Of a DNA stretch of 31,932 nucleotides, positions 24,364 through 31,644 are shown in pieces. How positions within the stretch are numbered: the first letter of the stretch is position 1; each line of letters starts with the position of its first letter. Below the pieces are notes generated by a model. That model made no database searches. It had not been told where the DNA came from and worked only from the letters and a program-made list of their open reading frames with translations. The stretch is from the NCBI GenBank assembly GCA_033717875.1, contig JADDKJ010000038.1:1-31932 (forward strand), in the 5' to 3' direction. A program made the position numbers and the translations under genes. The stretch is from SBBG01 sp033717875. Lineage in GTDB: Bacteria; Pseudomonadota; Gammaproteobacteria; Ga0077554; Ga007554.

Positions 24364-24389
24364 CGCCTCTCCCGGCAGCGGGAGAGGCG
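24364..24389. repeat. Short palindrome between the globin and reductase genes
   Basis: Eleven-base perfect stem CGCCTCTCCCG, loop GCAG, CGGGAGAGGCG. It shares the CTCTCCCG/CGGGAGAG core with the palindrome at 11245-11268. There is no T-run, so partial read-through into the reductase gene is expected. Confidence 0.6.
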
Positions 24390-24434
24390 TGACTTATCTT
24401 CCGAAAACCGCTCCAAGACGTAAAGAGGTGCGCG

Positions 24435-25427
24435 ATGCCACATATCCACTTCGAGGGAAAAAGCCACCCATGCCAGGATGACGAATCCGTTCTCGATTGC
24501 CTGACACGGCACGGCGTAGCGATCCCGTCATCGTGCCGCAGCGGTGTCTGCCAGACCTGCCTAATGCGCGCGGTCGAGGGACAAGTGCCGGAGGCGGCGC
24601 AGCAAGGGCTCAAAGAAACCCTGCGGACGCAGAACTATTTCCTGGCCTGCGCGTGCAAGCCCAAGGGTGACCTCGGCGTCGCCCGCCCCGATGTGATGGC
24701 GAGCGCCCGAACCCAAGTCACCGTTCTGGCCAAAGAGATTCTTGACGGCAACATCATCCGCCTGAGACTGGGATGCCCTCTCCCGCTGGATTACCGCCCC
24801 GGACAATTTTTGCATCTGCACCGTGCCGATGGCTTGGTGCGCAGCTACTCCATCGCCAGCCTGCCGCAAAGTGAAGAACCCCTCGAACTGCACGTTCGCC
24901 ACCTTGCCGGGGGACGCATGAGCGGCTGGATAAACAACACCTTACAGGTGGGAGATACGCTAGAAGTGTCGCAACCCGCCGGTCAGTGTTTTTATCTGCC
25001 CGGCCAGCCCGAACAAGGTCTGCTGCTAATCGGAACGGGCTCCGGCCTGGCTCCGCTATGGGGTATCGCGCGCGACGCCCTTGCGCAAGGCCATACCGGC
25101 CCCATCCATTTGTATCACGGCAGTCACGGCCCCGACGGGTTGTACCTGGTGCAGGAACTGCGCGCACTGGCGCGGCGTTATCCCAATTTTCACTACACCC
25201 CCTGCGTGTCCGGCCTGGATGTGCCGGAAGGATATGCCACGGGGCGAGCCGAGGACATCGCGTTTTCCCAACTGCCCAAGCTGGCGGGCTGGCGCGTCTT
25301 TCTCTGCGGCCATCCGGGCATGGTCGCCAAGGCCAGGAAAAAGGCTTTTCTTTCCGGCGCATCGATGAAGGACATTTACGCCGACCCTTTCGTTCTTGCG
25401 CCAGACGCCGCCCAATCGGCGGCATAG
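24435..25427 (+). CDS. 2Fe-2S/FAD oxidoreductase, probable haemoglobin reductase
   Basis: 330 residues. An N-terminal plant-type ferredoxin domain has ligands Cys34, Cys39, Cys42 and Cys72 (CRSGVCQTC ... LAC). Then a ferredoxin-reductase FAD domain with RSYSIAS (136-142), and an NAD(P)H domain with GTGSGLAP (200-207) and CGHP (291-294). This is the layout of oxygenase reductase components and of CDP-6-deoxy-hexose reductases. No oxygenase is nearby; the neighbour is a truncated haemoglobin, so I infer that it reduces that globin. A GAGGTG ribosome binding site precedes ATG 24435. Confidence 0.85.
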   Translation: MPHIHFEGKSHPCQDDESVLDCLTRHGVAIPSSCRSGVCQTCLMRAVEGQVPEAAQQGLKETLRTQNYFLACACKPKGDLGVARPDVMASARTQVTVLAKEILDGNIIRLRLGCPLPLDYRPGQFLHLHRADGLVRSYSIASLPQSEEPLELHVRHLAGGRMSGWINNTLQVGDTLEVSQPAGQCFYLPGQPEQGLLLIGTGSGLAPLWGIARDALAQGHTGPIHLYHGSHGPDGLYLVQELRALARRYPNFHYTPCVSGLDVPEGYATGRAEDIAFSQLPKLAGWRVFLCGHPGMVAKARKKAFLSGASMKDIYADPFVLAPDAAQSAA

Positions 25428-25480
25428 TTCTTCCAAAAGGCTTTCCATTTTCCGCCGGACATACTAATCTGCCTCGGAAA

Positions 25481-25626
25481 GCTCTGAATAATTCCATCCT
25501 GGAATTTTCAGAGCACGAAAAGCAAAAATGTGATTTTTGTTTTTCTTCATTTTTCAATCACTTGGAGTGATTAAAAAATGCCGGCACATCCATGTGCCGG
25601 GGAACCTCTGACACATCAGAGGTTCC
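25481..25626 (+). repeat. Multi-hairpin repeat, copy C (five stems, best preserved)
   Basis: Stems in order: 1, GCTCTGAA...TTCAGAGC around ATTCCATCCTGGAAT (25481-25514); 2, AAGCAAAAAT-GTG-ATTTTTG; 3, AATCACT-TGG-AGTGATT within a T/A-rich frame; 4, CCGGCACAT-CC-ATGTGCCGG; 5, GGAACCTCTGA...TCAGAGGTTCC (to 25626). It lies between the reductase and tmk genes and serves here as the reference copy. Confidence 0.85.
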
Positions 25627-25652
25627 CTCGATAACTTGGCAGAGGCGGAAGA

Positions 25653-26279
25653 ATGCAGGGCAGATTCATAGTCATCGAGGGCATCGAGGGCGTCGGCAAA
25701 AGCACCAATCTGGAATTTATCCGGCAGGAACTCGAGGCGGAGGGAAAACGGGTCGTCGTCACACGCGAACCCGGCGGCACGCCGCTCGGCGAGGAAATCC
25801 GCAGCCTGGTGTTGTCACACCGCGAAGACGGCATGGCCAGCGATACCGAACTGCTGCTGATGTTCGCCGCGCGCGCCGAGCATTTGGCCAAGGTGATCGT
25901 GCCGGCGCTGGCTGCCGGGCGGTGGGTATTGAGCGACCGCTTCACGGATGCGACTTATGCCTACCAGGGCGGCGGGCGAGGCATCCCCCGCCAACGCATC
26001 GCCGAGATGGAGGCATGGGTGCAGGGTCGTTTGCGCCCCGATTTGACGCTATTATTGGACGTTCCCGTGGCGGTGGGCCTGCAACGCGCGGGGCGGCGCA
26101 GCGCGCCGGACCGTTTCGAAGCCGAGCAAACCGCCTTTTTCGAACGGGTGCGACGCACCTATCTGGATCTGGCGCGCCTGCATCCGCAGCGCTACCGGGT
26201 GATCGACGCCTCCCAGCCACTGGAAGACGTTCAACAATCCATCAAGGAAGTGCTAACCGTATTTCTCGCCAGCGCATGA
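25653..26279 (+). CDS. tmk: Thymidylate kinase
   Basis: 208 residues. It phosphorylates dTMP to dTDP. The P-loop is EGIEGVGKST (residues 9-18), followed by the substrate segment TREPGGTPLGEEIR, the DRFTDATYAYQGGGRGIP motif, and a LID segment with RRSAPDRFEAEQTAFFERVR. ATG 25653 follows an AGAGGCGGAAG ribosome binding region. Its TGA overlaps the holB ATG (ATGA), so the two are translationally coupled. Confidence 0.96.
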   Translation: MQGRFIVIEGIEGVGKSTNLEFIRQELEAEGKRVVVTREPGGTPLGEEIRSLVLSHREDGMASDTELLLMFAARAEHLAKVIVPALAAGRWVLSDRFTDATYAYQGGGRGIPRQRIAEMEAWVQGRLRPDLTLLLDVPVAVGLQRAGRRSAPDRFEAEQTAFFERVRRTYLDLARLHPQRYRVIDASQPLEDVQQSIKEVLTVFLASA

Positions 26280-27292
26280 ACGAGCTTTTACCCTGGCATA
26301 TCGAACCCTGGCGGATGCTCATCGAGCGCCTGCGCCAGGGCCGCATGCCGCATGCCTTGCTGCTATGCGGTCCGGCGGGGATCGGCAAGGATCACTTCGC
26401 CCGGGTGCTGGTCCAGGGCATGCTATGCGAAAACCCGCCGCCGGAGGGGCTGCCCTGCGGGACATGCCGCGGCTGCCTGCTCAACGCGGCGGGCAGTCAC
26501 CCGGATAGCCGTATCGTCGGTTTGCTGGAAGATAAAAAGGTCATTGGTGTCGACCAGATCCGCGAACTCCGGGAATACCTGGGCCTGAAATCACACTATG
26601 CGGGCTACCGGACGGTGATCATCTCACCCGCCGAAAAAATGAACACCCAGGCCGCCAACAGCCTGCTCAAGACGCTGGAGGAACCTCCTGCCCGCTCGCT
26701 GCTGATCCTCGTCGCCAGCAATGCCGGACAACTTCCCGCCACCGTGCGCAGCCGCTGCCAGCGCATCACCTTTTCCCTGCCATCGCCCGATACGGCGCAG
26801 CGCTGGCTGAGCGAACAAATCGGCCCACATCAAGACCCTGCCCTGCTGCTGACCCTGGCGGGCGGCGCGCCGCTTGCCACGCTGGAGATGGCCAGGAACG
26901 GCAAAATGGATCAGCGCCTGGCGCTGTTCGAGGATTTCGAGAAACTGGCCCACAGCCAGTGTTCCCCCGTCGCCCTGGCCGGGGCCTGGCTCAAATTTGA
27001 GCCGCAAGAGACGCTATACTGGGTGCAAGGCTGGCTGACGGACATGATCCGCCTCAAATCGGCCCCGCAGCCACCCGTCCTGATCAACCCGGACGTGCGG
27101 CAACGTTTGCAAAACATGGCGGCGATGCTAGACTTAACGACACTGTACCAACACCTCGACCGCGTCACCGAGGCGGCGCGGCTGGCAACGGGACAAATCA
27201 ACGCGCAATTGCTGATGGAAGACGTGCTTATCGCTTGGCAAGCTCATCCCTCCGGAAAAATGCAGGAAGGAAAGATCTCCCGACATGGCTGA
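26276..27292 (+). CDS. holB: DNA polymerase III delta-prime subunit
   Basis: 338 residues. Clamp-loader subunit that helps open and load the sliding clamp. Walker-A-like GPAGIGKD (32-39), zinc-binding cysteines Cys51, Cys61, Cys64, Cys67 (CGTCRGC), and the SRC motif in TVRSRCQRITF. KMNTQAANSLLKTLEEPP is characteristic. A longer frame from 25592 reads through tmk and is not the gene. It overlaps tmk upstream and pilZ downstream. Confidence 0.95.
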   Translation: MNELLPWHIEPWRMLIERLRQGRMPHALLLCGPAGIGKDHFARVLVQGMLCENPPPEGLPCGTCRGCLLNAAGSHPDSRIVGLLEDKKVIGVDQIRELREYLGLKSHYAGYRTVIISPAEKMNTQAANSLLKTLEEPPARSLLILVASNAGQLPATVRSRCQRITFSLPSPDTAQRWLSEQIGPHQDPALLLTLAGGAPLATLEMARNGKMDQRLALFEDFEKLAHSQCSPVALAGAWLKFEPQETLYWVQGWLTDMIRLKSAPQPPVLINPDVRQRLQNMAAMLDLTTLYQHLDRVTEAARLATGQINAQLLMEDVLIAWQAHPSGKMQEGKISRHG

Positions 27293-27656
27293 AGACGACA
27301 TCTCCCCCCCGACGCCGCAGCGGCAGGGCATACTGTCGCTCGCCATCAAGGACAAGAACGCCTTGTATGCCTCCTATATGCCGTATGTGAAAAACGGCGG
27401 GCTGTTCATACCCACCAGCAAGCCCTACAGGATCGGCGACGAGGTGTTCATGCTGCTCACACTGATGGACGAGACGGAAAAGATCCCCGTGGCCGGCCGT
27501 GTGGTCTGGATCACCCCCAAAGGCGCGCAAAGCAACAAGATCGCCGGCATCGGCGTGCAGTTCGGCGGCGACCAGGGAAGCGACACCGCGCGCAAGAAGA
27601 TCGAAACCTACCTGGCGGGGGCGCTGAAATCCGACCGGCCCACGCATACGATGTGA
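27285..27656 (+). CDS. pilZ: Type IV pilus assembly protein PilZ
   Basis: 123 residues, a single PilZ domain. The start GILSLAIKDKNALYASYMPYVKNGGLFIPT is characteristic of true PilZ, which is needed for twitching motility and lacks the RxxxR motif that binds cyclic-di-GMP; I see no such motif here either. It overlaps the holB end by eight bases. The order tmk-holB-pilZ-tatD is widespread in gammaproteobacteria. No other pilus gene is in the window. Confidence 0.93.
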   Translation: MAEDDISPPTPQRQGILSLAIKDKNALYASYMPYVKNGGLFIPTSKPYRIGDEVFMLLTLMDETEKIPVAGRVVWITPKGAQSNKIAGIGVQFGGDQGSDTARKKIETYLAGALKSDRPTHTM

Positions 27657-27702
27657 AGACCATTACACGTCGTCATCCCGCTGCCTTTGCGCGCCATACC
27701 CT

Positions 27703-28503
27703 GTGATCACGCTCGTCGACTCCCACTGCCACCTCGATTGCCTCGACCTTGACGCCCTCGGCGGCGACATGGGCACGGTGATGCAGACCGCCCGCGAACA
27801 GGGCGTGCGGTATATGCTATGCGTTTCCATCGACATGGAGCGCTACCCAGCGATGCTGGCGCTGGTGAGCCAGCATGACAATGTCTTCGCCTCGGTGGGC
27901 GTGCACCCCAACGAGCGCGAGGGGCGCGAGCCGACGGTCGCGGAGCTGGTCGCGCTGGCGCAGGACGCCAAGGTGATCGCCATCGGCGAGACCGGCCTGG
28001 ACTACTTCCGCAGCGAGGGCGATCCGACATGGCAGCATGACCGCTTTCGCCGCCATATCGCCGCCGCCAGGATCACCGGCAAACCGCTGATCGTACACAC
28101 CCGCGACGCGAAACAGGACACCCTGCGCCTGCTGCGCGAGGAAGGGGCCGATCAGGTTGGCGGCGTGATGCACTGCTTTACCGAGGACTGGGAAACCGCG
28201 CGGCAGGCGCTGGAGCTGAACTTCCACATCTCGTTCTCGGGCATCGTCACCTTCAACAGCGCCCGTGAATTGCGCGACGTCGCCAAACACCTGCCCCTCG
28301 ATCGCATACTGGTCGAAACCGACTCGCCCTACCTCGCCCCCGTCCCCTACCGCGGCAAGACCAACCAGCCCGCCTATACGCGCCATGTGGCCGAGTGCAT
28401 CGCCGCATTGCGCGGCGTGACGCTGGAAGAGATCGCCGAGGCGACCACTGACAATTTTTTCAGGCTTTTCAAACACGCCGCTCGTGGAGCGATCGGCGGA
28501 TAG
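27703..28503 (+). CDS. tatD: TatD-family metal-dependent deoxyribonuclease
   Basis: 266 residues from GTG 27703. TIM-barrel metal hydrolase with the motifs DSHCHLD (His8, His10), GETGLDYF, IVHTRDA, MHCFTE and ETDSPYLAP. Family members remove 3' ends from DNA in repair and degrade DNA. No clear Shine-Dalgarno precedes the GTG; the 46-base gap from pilZ suggests the same transcript. Its end is convergent with the response regulator gene. Confidence 0.93.
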   Translation: MITLVDSHCHLDCLDLDALGGDMGTVMQTAREQGVRYMLCVSIDMERYPAMLALVSQHDNVFASVGVHPNEREGREPTVAELVALAQDAKVIAIGETGLDYFRSEGDPTWQHDRFRRHIAAARITGKPLIVHTRDAKQDTLRLLREEGADQVGGVMHCFTEDWETARQALELNFHISFSGIVTFNSARELRDVAKHLPLDRILVETDSPYLAPVPYRGKTNQPAYTRHVAECIAALRGVTLEEIAEATTDNFFRLFKHAARGAIGG

Positions 28504-28510
28504 ACGTTTC

Positions 28511-28560
28511 GTAGGGTGCGTCTCACGCACCGCACGGATGGTGCGCACGGCGCACCCTAC
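28511..28560. repeat. 50-bp palindromic repeat (GTAGGGTGCG type), copy 1
   Basis: Perfect ten-base outer arms GTAGGGTGCG and CGCACCCTAC with an inner GCACC/GGTGC hairpin. This motif recurs in many proteobacterial genomes. It sits between the convergent ends of tatD and the response regulator gene and could act as a two-way transcription stop. Confidence 0.85.
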
Positions 28561-28604
28561 ACGCAGGAGAAAAGCCGGAAACGCAGATGAATTCGATTGC
28601 CGGG

Positions 28605-29249
28605 TTACATCACCAAACCATGTTTGATGGCATAGTGGATCAACTCCGCGCTGCTTTGCATGTTCATTTTCCGCAACACCCGGCCGCGATAGGTGCCGAT
28701 TGTTTTTGGACTTAAATTCAGTTCTTCGGCGATCTGGGCCGGACTCCGGCCCAAGGCGATCTTGACGAGTATTTCCAGCTCGCGGTTGGATAGCAGGTCA
28801 TGCAGCGACTCGACCGACGCGGCATCCAGCCCTCCGGCCAGGCGCTCGGCGACATATTCGCTGATATATTTCTTGCCCTTGGCGACCTTGTGAATGGCGT
28901 TGACCAACTGCTCGGGCACGCTCTCCTTACTCAGATAACCCGCTGCGCCCGCCTTCAGCACCCGCACCGCGTATTGATCTTCGGGATACATGCTGAGCAT
29001 CAGTACCGGCAGCTCCGGTTTTTCGATGCGCATCCGCTTCAATACTTCCAGGCCGCTCTTGCCGGGCAGCGAGATGTCGAGCAGCACCATATCCACTTCG
29101 TTGCTTCGCAGCCACTCGATCGCGGCGTGACCATCGGCCACTTCTCCTGCCACCTGGATGCCGCCCGCGTTCTCCACAATGCGCTTGATCCCTTCACGCA
29201 CGATGGCGTGGTCTTCCACAATCAGAATGCGCACGATTTTATCTATCAT
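28605..29249 (-). CDS. LuxR/FixJ-type response regulator, GacA/UvrY-like
   Basis: 214 residues. Receiver domain with Asp13/His14 (VEDH), phosphoacceptor Asp58 (MVLLDISLPG) and Lys108 (GYLSKE). The C-terminal HTH has LLSNRELEIL (152-161) and recognition helix SPKTIGTYRGRVLRKM (180-195); the T-Y-R-x-R pattern is like GacA/UvrY/SirA rather than NarL. The cognate kinase is encoded just upstream. The ATG lies at the very end of a 180-bp palindrome, so its leader can fold into that structure. The only G-rich stretch near enough to bind the ribosome is inside the arm. Confidence 0.9.
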   Translation of the reverse strand: MIDKIVRILIVEDHAIVREGIKRIVENAGGIQVAGEVADGHAAIEWLRSNEVDMVLLDISLPGKSGLEVLKRMRIEKPELPVLMLSMYPEDQYAVRVLKAGAAGYLSKESVPEQLVNAIHKVAKGKKYISEYVAERLAGGLDAASVESLHDLLSNRELEILVKIALGRSPAQIAEELNLSPKTIGTYRGRVLRKMNMQSSAELIHYAIKHGLVM

Positions 29250-29428
29250 CCTAAAAACCCCCGTTGAAACCTACTGCGAACGCCTAATACGTCGAATCTG
29301 CGCGGAAAAATCGCGAAATCTGTCCTCACCGTAGCGCATGGCTGCGGCTGCGGAATATTTCGCGATTTTTCCGCCCATCTTCAACGCCTTAGTCATTCTC
29401 GCTACGGTTCCAACGGGGGTTTTTAGGA
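29249..29428. repeat. Long palindromic element, family 1, copy H3
   Basis: Outer arms 29249-29271 and 29406-29428 are a 23-base inverted repeat with one mismatch. Inner arms 29302-29319 and 29357-29374 are a perfect 18-base pair. It is the reverse-orientation relative of the copy at 20917-21098: linkers are nearly identical, arms different. It fills the space between the histidine kinase stop (29431-29429) and the response regulator ATG (29249-29247) with no base to spare. Confidence 0.85.
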
Positions 29429-30601
29429 TCACTTCGCTTTCCTCAACGGCATATAGAGGGTGATGGTCGTTCCTTGCCCTGGGGCGCTGCCAATGGCAAG
29501 CTCACCGCCATAAGACCTGGCGCGCTCGCGCATGCCCATCACGCCCCAGGATTTTTCTTTCAGCATATCAGACGGGCTAATCCCCTTGCCATTGTCGCTG
29601 ATCTCAACCACCACCTCCTTGTCATCGGCTCTGATCTTGGCACGCACCCACGTAGCCTCGGCGTGGCGGGCGACATTGGTGAGCGCCTCCTGAAAGATGC
29701 GAAAGATGGCGCTGGCCTGATCGCGCTCCATCGCCACGTCGCCCACCTCCATGTCGAGCTCACAGGGTATGCCCACCCTTTCCCGGCAGGTCTGCGTCTG
29801 CCACTCGAGGGCCGCCCACAAGCCGGCGTTGTCGAGAATGCTCGGCCGCAAATCGGTTGCGATCTTGCTCACGGTCTGCATGGCGACGTCGACCAGCGCG
29901 CTCGCCGCGGCCAGATGTTCGTTTCGTTTTTTGCTGGATCGCTCAGGCAGTTTGGCGCATAGCCCCAGATTCATCTTGACCGCCGTCAGCGTCGCGCCCA
30001 ATTCGTCGTGTATCTCGCGCGCGATCCGGCTCCGCTCCTCCTCCCGGGCCGACAGCAAACGGGAGGACAGCTCGTGCAACTCCTCATGGGAGATCTTCAG
30101 TTCCTCGTAGGCGCGCTTCGTTTCGGTGATATCGCTGAATACCATCAGCATGCCGGGATGTGCGTTTTTTTGGCCGGTGTTTGCGCAAACCCATACTTGG
30201 GCATTGTCCTTGCGGCGCATGCGGAATTCGAGCATTCCGGCAAAGCTGCCCTGCTCCCCCGATCGGATCGACTGCTCCACTTTCCAGGCATCATCCTCGA
30301 CGACAAACTCCAGGAGCGGGCGGCCGAGGATCTCCTCCGGCGAATAACCGAGCATCTGCGCACCGCGCCGGTTGACGTACTCGATCCGTCCACCAGCATT
30401 GACCGTCCACACTCCTTCGTTCGCGGTTTCCAGGAGACGCTGGTAACGCGCCTCGCTCTCGCGCAAAGCCGCTTCCATCTCTTGCTGTCCGGCTTCCGGG
30501 GCGATCTCGTCGCCCTGCTCGGCCTGGGTCTTTTTTTGCTGTTCCAACAGCTTGATTCGCCGAATCAGATCGGCTCTGGTCATATACTGGCTGGAGGTCA
30601 T
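29429..30601 (-). CDS. Cytosolic PAS-domain sensor histidine kinase (HisKA_3)
   Basis: 390 residues with no membrane segment. Order: N-terminal coiled-coil-like region (to about 47), PAS domain (about 48-165, YVNRRGAQMLGYSPEEILGRP), dimerisation domain with His198 (REEERSRIAREIHDELG), and ATPase domain with Asn309 (FQEALTNVARHAE) and DNGKG (336-340). This is the NarX/DegS-type class that pairs with LuxR-type regulators. The PAS ligand is unknown. ATG 30601 lies about five bases after the predicted transcription start, so ATG 30583 is a possible alternative. Confidence 0.9.
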   Translation of the reverse strand: MTSSQYMTRADLIRRIKLLEQQKKTQAEQGDEIAPEAGQQEMEAALRESEARYQRLLETANEGVWTVNAGGRIEYVNRRGAQMLGYSPEEILGRPLLEFVVEDDAWKVEQSIRSGEQGSFAGMLEFRMRRKDNAQVWVCANTGQKNAHPGMLMVFSDITETKRAYEELKISHEELHELSSRLLSAREEERSRIAREIHDELGATLTAVKMNLGLCAKLPERSSKKRNEHLAAASALVDVAMQTVSKIATDLRPSILDNAGLWAALEWQTQTCRERVGIPCELDMEVGDVAMERDQASAIFRIFQEALTNVARHAEATWVRAKIRADDKEVVVEISDNGKGISPSDMLKEKSWGVMGMRERARSYGGELAIGSAPGQGTTITLYMPLRKAK

Positions 30602-30612
30602 TGAGCTTTATC

Positions 30613-30642
30613 TTTATATGCGATAGGGTTGGATATGGTAAA
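30613..30642 (-). promoter_or_regulatory. Probable promoter of the two-component operon
   Basis: On the minus strand, TTTACC (30642-30637; four of six), an 18-base spacer, and TATAAA (30618-30613; five of six). The start would be near 30606. The GacA-type palindrome upstream would be centred about 88 bases before it. Confidence 0.45.
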
Positions 30643-30685
30643 TACATTGACGCTTGCCGCACCACTTCCACCCGCCCTCACTTCA

Positions 30686-30703
30686 TGTAAGGAAAACCTT
30701 ACA
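30686..30703. promoter_or_regulatory. GacA/UvrY-type operator palindrome
   Basis: TGTAAGGAAAACCTTACA fits TGTAAG-N6-CTTACA exactly, the consensus described for GacA upstream activating sites. The wider dyad (30684-30705) has nine-base perfect arms around AAAA. It lies between the divergent kinase and fnr genes, about 85 bases before the kinase ATG and 150 before the fnr ATG. Confidence 0.6.
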
Positions 30704-30853
30704 TGCGATTGCCAGCTTTCCCGATTATCCCGTCACACCGCTGGCGGCCATACTTGGCCGTGATATATCTTGATATTTTTCCGTGGTAAACTTTAAAACC
30801 GCTGGCGCCTGAAGCATCCCGGCGGGACGTTACCCAGAAGGACCATTACCGCC

Positions 30854-31588
30854 ATGCCGCTCCAATCCATACCCATCAAGGTCAATCTGACTCATCTCAA
30901 GGAATCCTGCACATCGTGCAGCCTGTATGAGCTTTGCCTGCCCTTCGGCATGAGACTCGACGATGTGGAGTTGCTGGACAAAATCACCGCCAACCGCAAA
31001 TGCCGGCGCGGCGAGCGCCTGTATCACAGCGGCGAACCGTTTCAATCACTGTATGTGATAAAAAGCGGCTTCTTCAAGGTGTTCGACCTGGATGAAGAGG
31101 GAAAGGAAAAGATCGTTGGCTTTTACATGCCGGGCGAGATTCTGGGGATGGAGGCGATCAACAAAAACCGCTTTCATTACAACGCCGTCGCCATGGAAGA
31201 CGGCACCGTCTGCGAGACCCCGTTCGGCGCCCTGGAAAAGCTGAGCCACACCATCCCCGCGCTCTCTCACCAGCTTCATAAACTGATGAGCCGGGAGATC
31301 ATGCAGGAGCATGAGCACATCCTGCTGCTCGGCTCGATGAGGGCGCCGCAACGGGTAGCGGCCTTTCTGCTCAACCTGTCGCGGCGCTTCGCGGCACGCG
31401 GCTATTCACCCACTCATTTCTACCTGCGCATGACCCGCGAGGAAATCGGCAACTACCTGGGACTGACCCTGGAGACCATCAGCCGTCTCTTCGCCAAACT
31501 CCACGAAGATGGCCTCATCAGCGTGCACAGCCGCGACATCGAGATCAAGGATCTAGCGGGGCTGCAAGAACTGCTCGACCACCCGTAG
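30854..31588 (+). CDS. fnr: FNR-type oxygen-sensing transcription regulator
   Basis: 244 residues. Four cysteines in the E. coli FNR arrangement: Cys19, Cys22, Cys28 (CTSCSLYELC) and Cys120 (GTVCETP), to bind an oxygen-labile 4Fe-4S cluster. Then a cyclic-nucleotide-like domain, dimer helix and HTH with LTLETISRLFAKL, whose E-x-x-S-R reads TTGAT half-sites. A GAAGGA ribosome binding region precedes the ATG by a few bases. A matching operator lies at 162-175. Its TAG stop is formed by the first bases of a repeat (GTAGGG). Confidence 0.95.
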   Translation: MPLQSIPIKVNLTHLKESCTSCSLYELCLPFGMRLDDVELLDKITANRKCRRGERLYHSGEPFQSLYVIKSGFFKVFDLDEEGKEKIVGFYMPGEILGMEAINKNRFHYNAVAMEDGTVCETPFGALEKLSHTIPALSHQLHKLMSREIMQEHEHILLLGSMRAPQRVAAFLLNLSRRFAARGYSPTHFYLRMTREEIGNYLGLTLETISRLFAKLHEDGLISVHSRDIEIKDLAGLQELLDHP

Positions 31589-31640
31589 GGTGCGTCTCAC
31601 GCACCACGCGGATGGTGCGCACGGCGGGCGCATGCCCTAT
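31585..31640. repeat. GTAGGGTGCG-type repeat, copy 2 (degenerate right arm)
   Basis: The left part matches the copy at 28511 base for base over GTAGGGTGCGTCTCACGCACC. The right arm is altered (GGCGCATGCCCTAT instead of GGCGCACCCTAC). It provides the fnr stop codon. Confidence 0.75.
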
Positions 31641-31644
31641 GGAC

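Noticed and set aside
30704..30853. A small regulatory RNA downstream of the GacA-type operator
   Set aside because: No run of GGA-bearing stem-loops and no terminator before the fnr start; the region looks like an ordinary leader.
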